From: Haemaphysalis longicornis
Lineage: Eukaryota > Arthropoda > Arachnida > Ixodida > Ixodidae
Assembly: GCA_013339765.2 (NCBI GenBank)
Contig: JABSTR010000955.1
Coordinates: 1 to 64,000 of the forward strand
Length of the DNA: 64,000 nt
Direction of reading: 5' to 3'
A program made the translations under genes and the position numbers. Of the stretch, positions 34,294 to 45,351 are shown piece after piece; positions within the stretch are counted from its first letter, which is position 1, and each line of letters opens with the position of its first letter. Under the pieces are notes generated by a model. That model was given only the letters and a program-made list of their open reading frames with translations. It did no database searches and was not told where the DNA came from.

Positions 34294-35260
34294 AGGGGAC
34301 ACAAGTCTTCAAAACCAAAAAATCGCAAAATTGATCTTAAAATCAGGATTTTAGGATTCTGCAACACTTCCTTCCTTAATGTGGAAAGTTCTGCCTCGTG
34401 AATCAGTATTAAACATGATATGTAAAACACATGTGGGAGCTTAATTACCGCTGAAGTCAATGCAAAAATGCCTCTTTTTTTCATATTACATGGCGGTCTA
34501 TCCACGTACCAATCGCCGCAACCTCAGTATCGTTTGAAAGAGACGCCTTTTATTTTCTGACCACAGTTGCCTCCTTAGTCACTGGCCAAATGGCAAGGTG
34601 GCACCGCAGAAAAACTGAAACCGGCAATGATATTCGCTAAATGAAGGCCCATGACTGAACCCATCTCCTGATTGGCGGAACCCGGTTGGTGTTGTCTGCT
34701 CCGGTGGTGCGAGTGTGTTCGAGGTGGCTCCCTCTGTTCATCGTGCTCGCACAAGGAAGGAGCAATGCGGCACTCCGCGTGAAAGTTCTCCAACTGGCAC
34801 AAGTTGGGAAAAAAGTGGCAGGTTCACATCTGCCCAATACGTTCTGCACCTGTGGAAAGCCTGGTACCAGGCTATGCCAAAGCTGCCGGGTACGAAGCAG
34901 GCCCAACAGGTCACTTCAGAAAGCAGCCGTGTTCAACGAGACACTGTCAAGTTGCACCCTCGGGGTCTTTCCAAGGGCATTTGAACATTAGTGGTAAGCA
35001 ATGCCTTGAACTACGGCAACTGAACAGAAATCGGATTTTTTCACTGGCACCCCCGATGCGGACCACCTTCCAAGCCACTTCATTAATGCAAGTTCTGACA
35101 TGACAGACGGGTTGCTGTTGGCCCTGAAAAGCAAAGTGTGCGGTGGTGGCGTGGCATTCTGCACAGGCGAGCGGGCATACTCGACCTTGCCAGAATTCAA
35201 TATACACCAACGACAAAACTGCTTTACTCTAGGCATTTTTGAAGTTCCCTGTCCAAAACA
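34294..35260 (+). mobile_element. Start of a second TTAA-type element, AGGGGACACAAGTC end
   Basis: Directly follows the TTAA shared with copy 3. The end AGGGGACACAAGTCTTC resembles other GGGGACA ends in the window (44268, 57313, 63847). No right end and no sure coding sequence; a Cys-containing piece near 34845-34905 (FCTCGKPGTRLCQSC) could be transposase debris. Confidence 0.4.
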
Positions 35261-35660
35261 ATCGCAATGTACCAAAAGAGAAAAAAAAACACAGAAACAA
35301 AAACCATTGGGCTTCGCCATTTTGGATCAGCTGAGCCGTCAGTCACTTCCTTTATCGTCACTCACTCAAAAACGCCCAAATGGCAGAAAAAGAAAGACTG
35401 TGAAACACGGCAACCGACAGAATCTAATGCGCGATTGGCTATCCGGCCGCATTCGCTGAAACGGCTCTCCTGACTGGGCGTCGCCACAGTAACAAAACAT
35501 GGCTGCAGGCAGGTCCCCTGCTGCCTGCCTAGGGCACTCCGAGCGCTTCGCCAATGTTATCCTCGGTTTCACGGTTGGCTTGGCTCCCGTTTGGTCATTT
35601 TAGCTGCTGCGGTAGTGAACAGTGACCTTACCACGGTGGTAATGCAGGAATACGAGAAGC
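35260..35660 (+). mobile_element. Fragment of the divergent TTAA subfamily
   Basis: Matches 24361-24640: ctcactcaaaaacgcccaaatggc, ggctatccggccgcatt, cggctctcctgactgggcg. It ends about 85 bp before exon C. Confidence 0.6.
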
Positions 35661-35743
35661 TGCGTGACTCGGAAGACCTACCGCGAAGTTGTGGGCACGT
35701 TTTCAATAGCCCCACGAGGTCGTCAATCGTGAAGGGAACGCAC

Positions 35744-35806
35744 CTTTCTTGTCCTCCTCCTCCATCGCTGCCCCCAGCTCCATGGGCTGCTCCTCCGGGG
35801 GGTCTC
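35744..35806 (-). CDS. Host gene, micro-exon C (21 residues)
   Basis: A 63-nt exon lies between acceptor gtcttgcag and donor gtgcgt. With the leftover base of exon B it reads G-DPPEEQPMELGAAMEEEDKK and again leaves one base, which with the first two bases of exon D makes a Glu codon. The EEQPME wording echoes the EEEPME of exon B, so it continues the same acidic segment. It is too short to be found by length alone; the support is the two splice sites plus phase agreement on both sides. A TTAA transposon copy (35878 onward) sits only 71 bp upstream of its acceptor in transcript direction. Confidence 0.7.
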
Positions 35807-35877
35807 CTGCAAGACAGCACACAGGGTCACATGGCTGCCCTGCTGCTGCGCAGACACTGGCCCTTGGGAAGCTTTGA

Positions 35878-36708
35878 GGGGGGACGCGGCTTTCAACCTC
35901 GGAAAAATGACCAAAACATCATTGTTTTGAAAGCCACATATATTCGGCTTCCATGTTTCCTATTCTGTGCATCTGCAAAGTTTTCCCCCTGAAAAGCGTC
36001 GCAAAGTGGCATAAAAAAATACTTTTGCAAGGCGCGGTGACAAAATATCAGCGCAAAAGGGCCAAAAAACGGCAATTTTCGGAGCGCTGTATCTCCGCAA
36101 CGGTGCCACCAGGCGCGGCCATTTTGATATTGTTAGATCGGCCGAGCGATCCATCCTTTTGGTTCCGCTCGTCCCTTTTATCTTCGTTCATTCACAAACG
36201 GCAGAAAAGAAACGCACTAACGAAGCTAGAAATAGATGCTGAAGCGCTATTGGCCCTCCGGTCGGGGCGCGCTAAAACGGCCCTCCTGATTGGGTGTCGC
36301 GGAGGCAACGCAAGATGGCGGCCGCCTGAACTGCAAAGTGCGCGTTTTGAGTTCACTTTCGCTGCTTCGCTTGGCGAAGTTTCTGCTCAGTCTGTGGTGT
36401 TCAACATGGACGTTATCGCGATGGGAACGCCTGAGATCACGAGCCAGATTACGGGAAGTTGTGTGGCTCGAAAGGCAGCGGTCATCGAACGTTTCGTGGT
36501 GTGCGTTACTCTACCGTCGCCAGACCCCAAAGATTGCCACGCGATGTGCGAGCTTGCGATAGCGGTTCGCGAAGTGAACTTTTAGTCGGAGTTGCGATGT
36601 TTACATGCTTAGTTATTGCTATGTTTGACAGTAGCACTAGCCTTGGGAAAGAAACAGTCGATGCGTCAAATGCTGCAGCGCGCACGGCATAGACTGCGCA
36701 ACCGGTTA
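35878..36708 (+). mobile_element. TTAA/GGGGGG element, copy 4 (left part)
   Basis: Starts GGGGGGACGCGGCTTTCAA after TTGA (TTAA with one change). Matches copy 1 to about aaccggttac, then is truncated. It lies immediately upstream of exon C in transcript direction. Confidence 0.8.
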
Positions 36709-38506
36709 CATGGCTGCTCCCTTTTCCCCCCAGAGGTCCGTGGGGAAGCCAAACAAGGGACGTCCCTCCTCTCAGCCCAGTCCACGGCCTTGCCCTGGAT
36801 GCGGGCTGCCTGGCAATGCACAACCGACCGCAGAGGATGCCAAGTACCACGGTGGGTATAAGCCTCCCGAACTTTCATGGCGCCAACGCAGTGAAAATCT
36901 TGCCACTCACGTTTCTAGGGAAACCAGTTTGGCAATTCACCCTTTTGTTACCACACCAAAATCGACCGGTTTTTAGGGGTCTAAGAAAACATTTCTTCTT
37001 GTGCCCAACATACTGGTCAGGCAGCGAACTGGTCAGGCAGCGAACTGGTCAGTCAGCGAAACAAAATGCCGATAATTCATTGCCCATTAATGCAACACCA
37101 GTTTTTAAAATGCTCTCATAAACAATGGTTGCAAAAAATATTGAAATCTAAATTTTCGTTAGACATCTAAGAAAGCATTAAAAAGTATAACACACCATCA
37201 ATAGTATAAAAAATTTAGACTATACATTTTGTACGTAAACATTCCACGAACATGTCCTAGAACAAGTTAAACTGCGCAGAACAATCTGTCGGATATGAAG
37301 AAAAAGATTGAGAGATGTGCGAAAGCTTCCTAACACCAAAACTTTCACTAAAAGTGCGCCCAACCTTCACTGACAGTGCACCTAATTGATCACCAAACCT
37401 TCAAAGAACCAAACCGCAAACAAAGACTGAAACCATGTGACGATTTTTCACGCGCTAACTAAACAATCTAAATGTATACCGATGCGTGGTTTACAAGTTA
37501 AAGGTATAAGTTGTACTCCCCTTCATCGTCAATGTGTATATTGTCTCGTCTAGAACTGTTCCTTTTTTTGCGATTTTGAAGCAACTGTTTTGACCCAATA
37601 GCAGCCCGGCTTCACGCACGTGCCGTCTGTGCGGAGATCTTGTCACAGCTTTTTGTTCGGCCAACCAGTCTACGGAGCGATGCATTAGTTTGCTGACCAT
37701 CCGCCCCACCAAGGCAGCTTTCGCTTGAGAAACGTTCGCACACGCAGTGCCCACGCCGTGTGCTGGGGTCCCAACCTCCATTCCAAAATGTGGCCATTCT
37801 GAATGGTTCCCCGGAAGGAATCTCGTGGTTGAGATTGGGCCCGCTTGACGTAAAAACCCCTTGTCAATGACAGAATTTGCATCTATAGCCAGCACAAGAT
37901 TCGGAGCCATAAGCAATAAGAAGAAATCCACTTCAAAGTTGAACATAAAACTTGGCGGTGGATGCTTGCTGACGCTCACTGTGAGCTTACATTGCTTATC
38001 TGTCAGAAATTTCCCTCGCAGTTTATTGTCATCTTCTGACTCACTATTGCAGCCCTGCTTGCAGGAATGAAGGGCAAATAAGCAAACAAAGCTGGCATTT
38101 CCCTCTTCCGTTTCCCTTTCAGTTGATCAAAATGCAGCCATTGCGTCACAAAGTAGGGGCAAGGTACTGGTGCGGTCTAGAGCACAAACAGTTGGCCACA
38201 GTAGCGACACCGACCACAAGTTGGATGGTCTTACAAGCCCCTTCTGAAGCGACCAGCTAGCGCCCTGCCCTCGCCTTGTCTGGCGATCACAGCCATCTCG
38301 TATGCCTTGCCCACAATAAACACGTCGTTGCCCGTGCTCCGCCTGGCTTAAACGTGGCCACAAGGGTAGAGGGATGCATGCTTTGTAGATCAGCTAATCC
38401 CCCACTGTGAGCACCTTTCGCGGGCGAAGAAGTTTGAGCTGGGTGTGGGCACGCTTTACAGGTAGCAACATCCGCGCGTGGAGACTAGGAGATTGTAAGC
38501 GAAGGC
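36709..38506. other. Unassigned intron sequence
   Basis: Holds a short tandem repeat at 37016-37060 (about three units of actggtcaggcagcga). Small reading frames near 36710, 37500-37980 and 38130-38360 have no recognisable domain. Confidence 0.35.
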
Positions 38507-38510
38507 TTAA

Positions 38511-39159
38511 GGGGGGACGTGGCAAGTAAAACTATTTTTGTTAATTATGAACCAAATTTAGCCAAATTAGGAGATTTTATGTAGTTAACTAACCTAATAA
38601 CAAAATTTAAATCAGTTTTAAAATATCTTCTATACTTTTTGAGTTACCTGACTAATTACCTTCACAGAGCTGTCGCAAGATTAATTAACTAATTAGGCAA
38701 GAACTCAACAAGATTTTTATGTCAGCATTACCAGGAAGGTCCATTCTGTGCAAGGAAGCTATTTGATTATTGATTTATTTCCTTTAGGTATCCAAAAAGA
38801 AAGACAGAAGATTCACTTTCTTTTTGACATGACACTATTTCTGATTTTGAAAGGAAGGTGAAACTTTACTTGTTTTTTCTTTATGCTTAAAGGATATAAT
38901 GCAATAATCTAATAGCTTCCTTGCACAGAATAGGCATTTCTAATCACACTGACATAAAAATCTCATTGACTTCTTGCCTAATTAGTTAATTATGCTGATT
39001 GCAAGCTTCAGGTAATTAGTCTTCCAACTTAAAAAGTATAGAAGGTATCTTTAATCTGATTTCAGTATTTTTGTTAGAATGGTTAGCTACATAAATGCTC
39101 CTAATTTGGTTCAATTTGGTCCATAAATAAAAAAGTCGTTTTACTTGCCACGTCCCCCC
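38511..39159. mobile_element. Fold-back TTAA element, 649 bp
   Basis: TTAA on both sides (38507-38510, 39160-39163), ends GGGGGGACGTGGCAAGTAAA and its reverse complement. The inverted similarity continues inward for roughly 300 bp on each arm (caaatttagccaaatta; aattaggcaaga; cattctgtgcaaggaagct), so the whole element is one long imperfect hairpin. It shares only the GGGGGGACG end with copies 1-4. Non-coding MITE. Confidence 0.9.
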
Positions 39160-39163
39160 TTAA

Positions 39164-39521
39164 CCACCTGCACTGCATCTCGTTCATGTTGCTGCTTCTA
39201 ATGAAGGGACTTCAGCCGCTTCCTGCCGGGGAAATTGCTCGAGAAGGGTGGGGGGGCTTGATCGTTCACAGCCGTAGGTTACTGACTTCACTAATTGCGT
39301 AGCAATGCTTGTCCAAAACGAAACTGAAAGCACGATGGCTGACTGAATAATAAGGAAAGCAGTCTGCCTCACAATGTATAAAAGCTGCATTCCATGGAAA
39401 GCTTTGATTTATATTTATTTCACATGCTCAACTACTTGGGAACTGTTTATCTCAGGAAAACTTTTGTCGATGCTTCACAAATGAGCTCTCACCATGCACA
39501 ACTTTTGTGACTCACAAACTG
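39164..39521. other. Unassigned intron sequence
   Basis: No recognised feature. Confidence 0.3.
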
Positions 39522-39879
39522 CAGGGGTGAGACAGCTGAATCAGATTTGGGAGCAGTTTTTGGAGCAGCAAAATCTCAATTTTGGAGCAGAATAACCTGA
39601 TTTGGAGCATACAAATGACATTTATTAAATAGTCACCTTAGGAGCCTAAAAAAATCAAATTTTTGGCAATGCATGGTGGAAAAGTGCACTTTTCATCTGT
39701 TTTGAACGTACATAACACTGAAACAGCCCTTCAATAAAGTTTTTTCTACCAGAGTATCACAAGGTACAAGCTGCACTACCTTTTTACAAACCATTTTTAA
39801 ATTTTTAGGCTCTATGCATAGATAGCGGGGAGCACCGTTGAGAATTTAGAATTGAAAAACTAAGCAATCGTAACGTATT

Positions 39880-40940
39880 TTTGTTATCATGTGAATGCCG
39901 AAATTATTATTTTTGTAATCCCAGACGGCGCTTTACGCTGTGGAAATCATAATCGCGGAGAACCACAGCCCACGATCCCAAGCCGGCGCGCGCTTCGGGA
40001 GAGACGCTTGTGCGCTGAAACCGGTCCGGCGCTCCGCTGGTTCGTCGGCGTCCCCCGAGAGATGGCACCACTGATCTGCGGGATAGGCGCGCGGGGGCGG
40101 GCGGCGCGAACGTGTGCACGCGGTAGTCAGGAGAGTCTCGTCGGAGACCCGGTCGGGGCGAGATCGGCGGAACATCACAGCGATTGCGGATACCATGCAT
40201 CTCAGGTGGGAGCTTTGTTTGTCGCGCGTCGTGAGTGCCTGCCTCCCGTTCGCCGTCGACCCGTACGGCGTGATTCGTGAACGCCGTCGAGCCTTGTGCT
40301 CGCATGCTTTGGGATTCCCCAAATAAACGGCTGTGCTTCGGCACTACTGTCTACTGTGTTCTCGTATCGGCAAACCTCGCTGGGCTGCCGTAGGCATGGG
40401 AGCCCGTGTGATTGACACGCCGGGAGCCAGCGTGGGGGCCTACCCCAGAGGGCTGGCAAGGTCCCCGAGGAACCCCTCACGTATCCCACAACGCACAAGT
40501 GTAGAGCCACGGCAAAATTGTGCTAAGTGAGGTGACAGTCGTCGCACCCCAGCAGCCCTCCCATTTCAGTCCCCAAGGTGCAGGTTCACTACGATCGTAA
40601 TTTGAGTAACGTTGGTATGTTTAGCCGTCTCCCTCTTGGCATTAAATTTCACTTCAGATATATGATCATTATTAAAAGCGTGAAATAATAGCCCGTCCCG
40701 CTATCGGACACTGCTTCAACATTTTGCGGCGATGCAGCCTGCGCCGCTACTTCTGCAGCGTCGATCGATCATCCCATTCCCGCCACTCGCAAGCTCACTG
40801 TCAAAGGCAGCAATAACTCGGCGTTTTACAACACCGCAATGAGGCTGAAACACGACGAATTCGCGGGCGCCATGTTGTTTTTGATAAACTCCCGTCCTTG
40901 CCCGAGTCCCGCAAATTTCCGCAACAGATCAAACGACTAA
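39880..40940 (+). repeat. Dispersed repeat shared with 56845-57290
   Basis: Apart from the solo LTR, it matches 56845-57290 (catgtgaatgccgaaatt; gtgaggtgacagtc; cattaaatttcacttcag). Confidence 0.7.
39939..40490 (+). mobile_element. Solo LTR 1 (552 bp)
   Basis: Begins TGTGGAAATC and ends TATCCCACA, flanked by the 4-bp duplication ACGC. It contains an AATAAA near 40322. The paralogous sequence at about 56880 has no insertion. No internal retroelement region is present, so this is a recombination product of an LTR retrotransposon. Confidence 0.85.
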
Positions 40941-41408
40941 AACTCAGCCACCCGCATAACTAAAACCAAGGTAGAAATCGGCAAAGAGCACTCTGCCTGA
41001 TCCACAAGCAACTGCTTCGCCCAGTAGTCACGTTTTCATATCTTCACCACACCACGATGGCGACGCCCAGTAATGTCGTTCCAGAGATACGGTGCTCCAA
41101 AACTTTCCGTTCTTTCATCAACTTGCACAACTAGTTTGACGGTTCAGTACACATAAGTATTCTTTCTACAGGACTTTGCAATGGTTTTCGATGGGAAAAC
41201 TTTAAAAACGCACAGAATATAACATGTGCAGCCCAACATAGTGACTTTTGAAAAAACGATCTCACTATCTCGGGGACACTTTTATGCAGGTTTTTTATTG
41301 AATAATCAATCCATTAAAACTGTGAAAACAGCATCACCTTGGGAATGCTGGAGAATTATGCTGTCAGTAAGCATTTTCCCCCACTGAAACTGACGGGAGC
41401 GTTAAAAT

Positions 41409-42992
41409 TAGGGGTGTGCGAATATTCGAAACTTCGAATATTCGATTCGAATTTTTTGGTATTCGATTCGATTCGAACGAAACTTTTATTGTTCGAAATA
41501 TTCGAACCACCCAAAACTAAAAAAAAAAAAAATTCAGAGCGTGTCTCAGCAGCAAAGTCGCGAAGCATATACACGGCGAACGGTACGTGCTTTTGCAGAC
41601 TGTATCGGTGTTTATTCGTAGTTACAGTGGACTCTCGATGATACGATTCTGGGGGTGCGAATTTCGGGATGATACGAATTTCCGAAAAGTCCCGGCGAAA
41701 TTGCATCGTTTGCAATAGGAAAAATTTCGGCTGGTACGAACGGACCTGCGCGGCCCGGCGGAAGATACGAACGAGCTGGCGAAGCACCCGACTGCCGAAC
41801 GAGGAAGTGACGGCTCTCGCTCCCCTGTTTGTCACTCTTTCTCCAGAAACGGCCGGGCTGTTGTTTTCTGCTCGCGAAAACTCTCTGCGCACGCCCAACG
41901 CGCGCTGACACCGCCGCGAAACCACCCCCACGCTGCGCGCGGCACGGCCGGCGGCGTCAACATGGCGTCGGCTCCAGCCGCGAAGTGGCGCGGGCGCTCG
42001 AGCGACTGCTTCTAACCGCTCTTTACAATGCGGCTCAAGGGAGACACGAAGTTGCTTGTGCGGTAAAGGAGCTGATAATGCATGCGAAACCAGTACTATA
42101 AAACATCATCCGCACCGCTAGTGAAAGCGCCCATAAAATATTTGCCGGGGTGCTAAGCCTGACCATCTCCGGCGGAGCCAAGCCGGCTTATCTCGATCTC
42201 ATCGCAAGTAGTCGGGCTCCTCCATTCTGCCGCACACGTCGTGCGTCATTTTCTGACCGAGATAGGCGCTACTGCGGGCGCGAAATCGTCGATGTGTGCG
42301 TGAAAATACAGCGCTCGCAGAGCCGGGTGAGCGAATCACGTGCAAAAACGCACAACGTGATGCACGCTCGACTGTTGTGGCGTGTAGCGAGCTTGGGCAC
42401 AGCGAATGAGGAGACGAGCGCGAAGCTTTACGTGCTCCAGAAAAAATCACGAATTTCTTCACACGAAAGTAAGAAAAGAAATAAACGAACACTTTTTTCA
42501 GCGCTCAATTTTTTGGTCTGCGTTGGTTCATAAGAATTTCGGATGATACGAATATTTTTCGCAATCCCGCGAGATTAGTATCATCGAGATTTTACTGTAT
42601 CAGCGCGCGGCAATGTGCACGGGCTCGGGCATGCCAACCATTAGTGTCTCAAGTGTGAGCGGCTGTTTTCGGTATCTGGTGGAGTCGTGACGAGCAGGAG
42701 GTTGTCACTGCACCCCGAACATGTCGAGCAGTTAACCTTTCTCCATGTTAACATTTAAGTGAGTGCAGACCTTAATCTGTTGAGTGCAATGGTATTGTGT
42801 AATTCCTAATTTTACTTTGTGCGATTTGTTGTGCAATAAAGTTGCAGTTTTTGTGTCTCTAGATGGTGAAAGCATTAATTTTACAAAAAACAATAAGTAT
42901 TCGTATTCGAAAAATATTCGATTCGATTCGAACTTTGTTTTTATTATTCGAATTCGCTTCGAAATTAAAAAATTGATATTCGCACACCCCTA
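41409..42992. mobile_element. hAT-like element, TAGGGGTGTGCGAATATTCG ends
   Basis: 8-bp duplication GTTAAAAT at 41401-41408 and 42993-43000. Inverted ends TAGGGGTGTGCGAATAT and atattcgcacacccctA, then palindromic attcgaat runs. Non-coding. The TA element 41625-42597 is inserted inside it. Confidence 0.9.
41625..42597 (-). mobile_element. Complete copy of the CTCGATGATAC TA-element family, 973 bp
   Basis: TA on both sides (41623-41624, 42598-42599). Left end CAGTGGACTCTCGATGATAC, right end reversed CAGTAAAATCTCGATGATAC. This is the reference copy for fragments at 8545, 11826, 12975, 44455, 50637, 61850 and 62640. No transposase. Confidence 0.88.
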
Positions 42993-43135
42993 GTTAAAAT
43001 CATTGGCTCTCGGACTGTTTTGGAGCAGTTTGGCGCAATTTTTGCAATTTTCGAGCTTTTGGAGCAGCCTGGCGCAGGAAAACAAATTTGTATCAAAACT
43101 GCGCAATACGCGCAGCTGTCTCACCCCTGAAACTG

Positions 43136-43516
43136 TAGTATTCAAAAACGTACGGAAGTGTGGACACGTGTTCCCGTTTCTGGCCTCTATTCTCGGCACT
43201 GCAATCCACCAAGGCAGGCCAACTTGTTCCCACCCTTTAGTGTCCCTCTAAACGATATGATTAAGCGGCCCTGGAGGCCCCGCTACAACATCCGTGGCTC
43301 AGCGCGGCAGCTGCCCATCACCCCATCACACAGACAAACAGTCTGTGACGTCCTGGAGACACTGCCTGAAAGTGGCCGAGGAGTCACCACTGCTGCATCT
43401 GTTTACCCTCTAATGTCCCTCTATGAAGCCACGATGGTATCACTGTTATCAAGGCAAAGCCCTTGAAATGAAGGGCCCTCCTCCCAGCCCAAATTCACAA
43501 AGTGTGCAGCACTCAC
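43136..43516. other. Intron sequence 3' of exon B
   Basis: No transposon or other gene recognised. Confidence 0.3.
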
Positions 43517-43922
43517 CCGCTTCAGCCTCCTCCTTGGCTTCGGCCGGCTTCTTGCCCGAGGCCGCCGGTGCAGCAGCGGCTGCAGCGTCGTCGTCGGCCG
43601 TCTCCATGGGCTCCTCCTCCCCCTCTTCTTCCTCCTTGGCCACCTTCTGCCGCTTGCCCCCCGCCGCTGCCGGCTGCTCCTCCGACTGGCCCCTTCGCTT
43701 GGGGCCCCTTCGGCGGCTGCTGGGGGGCGCCTCCTCCTCCTCCTCCTCTTCCTCCTCCTCCTCCGGCTCCGCAGCAGCGGCGGCTGGGCGGCCCCGGCCT
43801 CGAGCGCTGCGCTTGGGCCGCTCCACCGCAGGCGCTGCCGCCTTGCGTGACTCAGCCGGCTTGCGACCTCTGCGCCGGGGCGTCACCACCTTCTCCTCCT
43901 CTCCCTCCTCCTCCTCCTCATC
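43517..43922 (-). CDS. Host gene, exon B (RGRP/RGRK motifs and Glu runs)
   Basis: The acceptor is ccctcgacag before GATGAG, and the donor is gtgagt after base 43517. The 406-nt exon starts in phase 0 and leaves one base over, matching exon C. It encodes about 135 residues: DEEEEEGEEEK, PRRRGRKPAESRK, PKRSARGRGRP (AT-hook-like cores), an 11-Glu run, RRRGPKRRG, GGKRQKV (nuclear-localisation-like), then EEEEGEEEPMETADDD and an Ala/Lys-rich end. Alternating acidic runs and RGRP cores are typical of disordered chromatin-associated proteins; that is family-level knowledge, not proof of function. The opposite strand has a long Ser/Pro-rich reading frame, a composition shadow of the GAG/GCN codons. 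Confidence 0.75.
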
Positions 43923-44267
43923 CTGTCGAGGGAACAAGCACACAGATTTCACCCGCCTGCACTGACCGCACGACACACCACCCCCGTCATCCTCAGTGAA
44001 CATGGCAGTGCTTTCCGCCACCCCTTGCAGACTCCCACAATGACAAACTGCAGCGCAGGGTCTTAGTACACTGGCTAGAATAGGAAAGTGTGATTAGTGG
44101 CATGCCAGCGCCTGCGAGGCGCTTTGAAGCCGCCGATAGGGATCCGCGAGGAGGCGCGCACAACCGTTTACACGTCGCCTGGTGAGGCGCGCGCGGATCG
44201 TCTGCAATGTGATTGCCGCTTTGACCAGAAAGAAGCACCGCTTGTTTCCTGTGCCGTAGCAAGTTTA

Positions 44268-44430
44268 AGGGGACAGACAACCGATTTTTGTCACGTATAT
44301 GTTCTTTAGCTCATATGAAAGCCAGCGTTTTATATAGCCCGGTAACCACAAGCAATTTCTAAACAAACTGGCGGAAATAATTTTAATTTGGCAGCAAACT
44401 TCCTGAAAACGGAAGGGTGGCGGTTCGTAG
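44268..44430 (+). mobile_element. TTAA-type element, left-end fragment
   Basis: TTAA then GGGGACAGACAACCGATTT, in the style of the other GGGGACA ends. The partner end was not found. Confidence 0.4.
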
Positions 44431-44454
44431 TGTCGAAACTTGTCGAATTCCTTG

Positions 44455-45303
44455 TCGAACTTGTCGAAACTAGTGCCGAATTCCTGAGAAGCCGTGGTGA
44501 AATTGCATTTTGTGTAATGGGCAAAATTTCGGCTCTGGACCTGCGCGGACGAGCCGGATGAAACGAATGAGACAGCAAGGAGCCCGACCCTCGAGCGATC
44601 AAGCAACAGCGACGTGCAGGCACTCTCCCCCTCTTTGTCTTTGGGAATGGCTAGGCTGATGTTCTCTGCTCGTGAAAACGCGCCGTACATGCCGCAGGAG
44701 TGCTGATGCCATCGCGGAACCACCAGTATGCTACGCGGGCGCTGCCGGCGGCGGCAACAAGGCAGCAGCTTCGGCCTCGAAGTGGTGCGGGGTGCTCGAG
44801 CGACCGCTTCTAGCCACTCTTTAAAATGCTGCTCAAGGCGCACACGAAGTTGTCTGTGCAGTAAAGGACCTGATAATGTGGGCGACAACGGTACTATAAA
44901 ACATCACCCTGCTGCTAGTGAGAGTGCCCATGAAATATCTGCCAGGGTGGTAAGCCTAAACATCTCCGGCGGAGCAAGCCAACTGTCTCGAGCGTTCCGA
45001 AACTGCCACCAGGGAGGCGCGCGCCTCCCCATTGGTGCAAGTCATCAGGCTCCTCCCACTTCCGCATGCGTTGCGCATCATTTTCTCACTGAATCAGAAG
45101 CTGCCGATTGCGCGGAATCATCGACACGGGCGTGAAAAAATCACGCGCGCAACGCCGACGCGTACAAATCAGGTGCAAAAACGCGCCACGCGCCTTGACT
45201 GTCGGGTGTAGTGAGCTGTGTAGAGTAGTGAGCTCAGGCACCGTGAGTGAGGAGACAAACGTCCAGAAAGGACTGCTCGGTGACATGGAGGTTAAAAAAA
45301 AGC
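44455..45303 (-). mobile_element. CTCGATGATAC TA-element family copy, truncated
   Basis: Follows the 41625-42597 copy in the same orientation, ending gtgacatggaggttaaaaaa. Ends are degraded. Confidence 0.75.
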
Positions 45304-45351
45304 CGCTCCCCACCTCTTCTCTTGCGCACACCCTGTCCCTCCGGCGATTAA

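Larger units (their letters stand above)
39522..43129. mobile_element. CAGGGGTGAGACAGCTG element, 3.6 kb with three nested insertions
   Basis: Perfect 17-bp inverted ends CAGGGGTGAGACAGCTG, flanked by the 6-bp repeat AAACTG (39516-39521, 43130-43135). Subterminal TTTTGGAGCAG repeats on the left, GGAGCAG and GGCGCA on the right. It holds a solo LTR (39939-40490) and a hAT-like element (41409-42992), which itself holds a TA element. Without these about 1.5 kb remains, with no transposase. Confidence 0.8.

Noticed and set aside
36710..36976. Plus-strand 88-residue frame with CPGCG
   Set aside because: A single CxxC is not enough; no splice sites of good quality and no second zinc half-site.
43423..43965. 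Plus-strand Ser/Gly-rich reading frame of 180 residues
   Set aside because: It is the antisense of exon B; the runs of Ser come from GAG/GCN repeats read backwards, and splice signals support only the minus strand.
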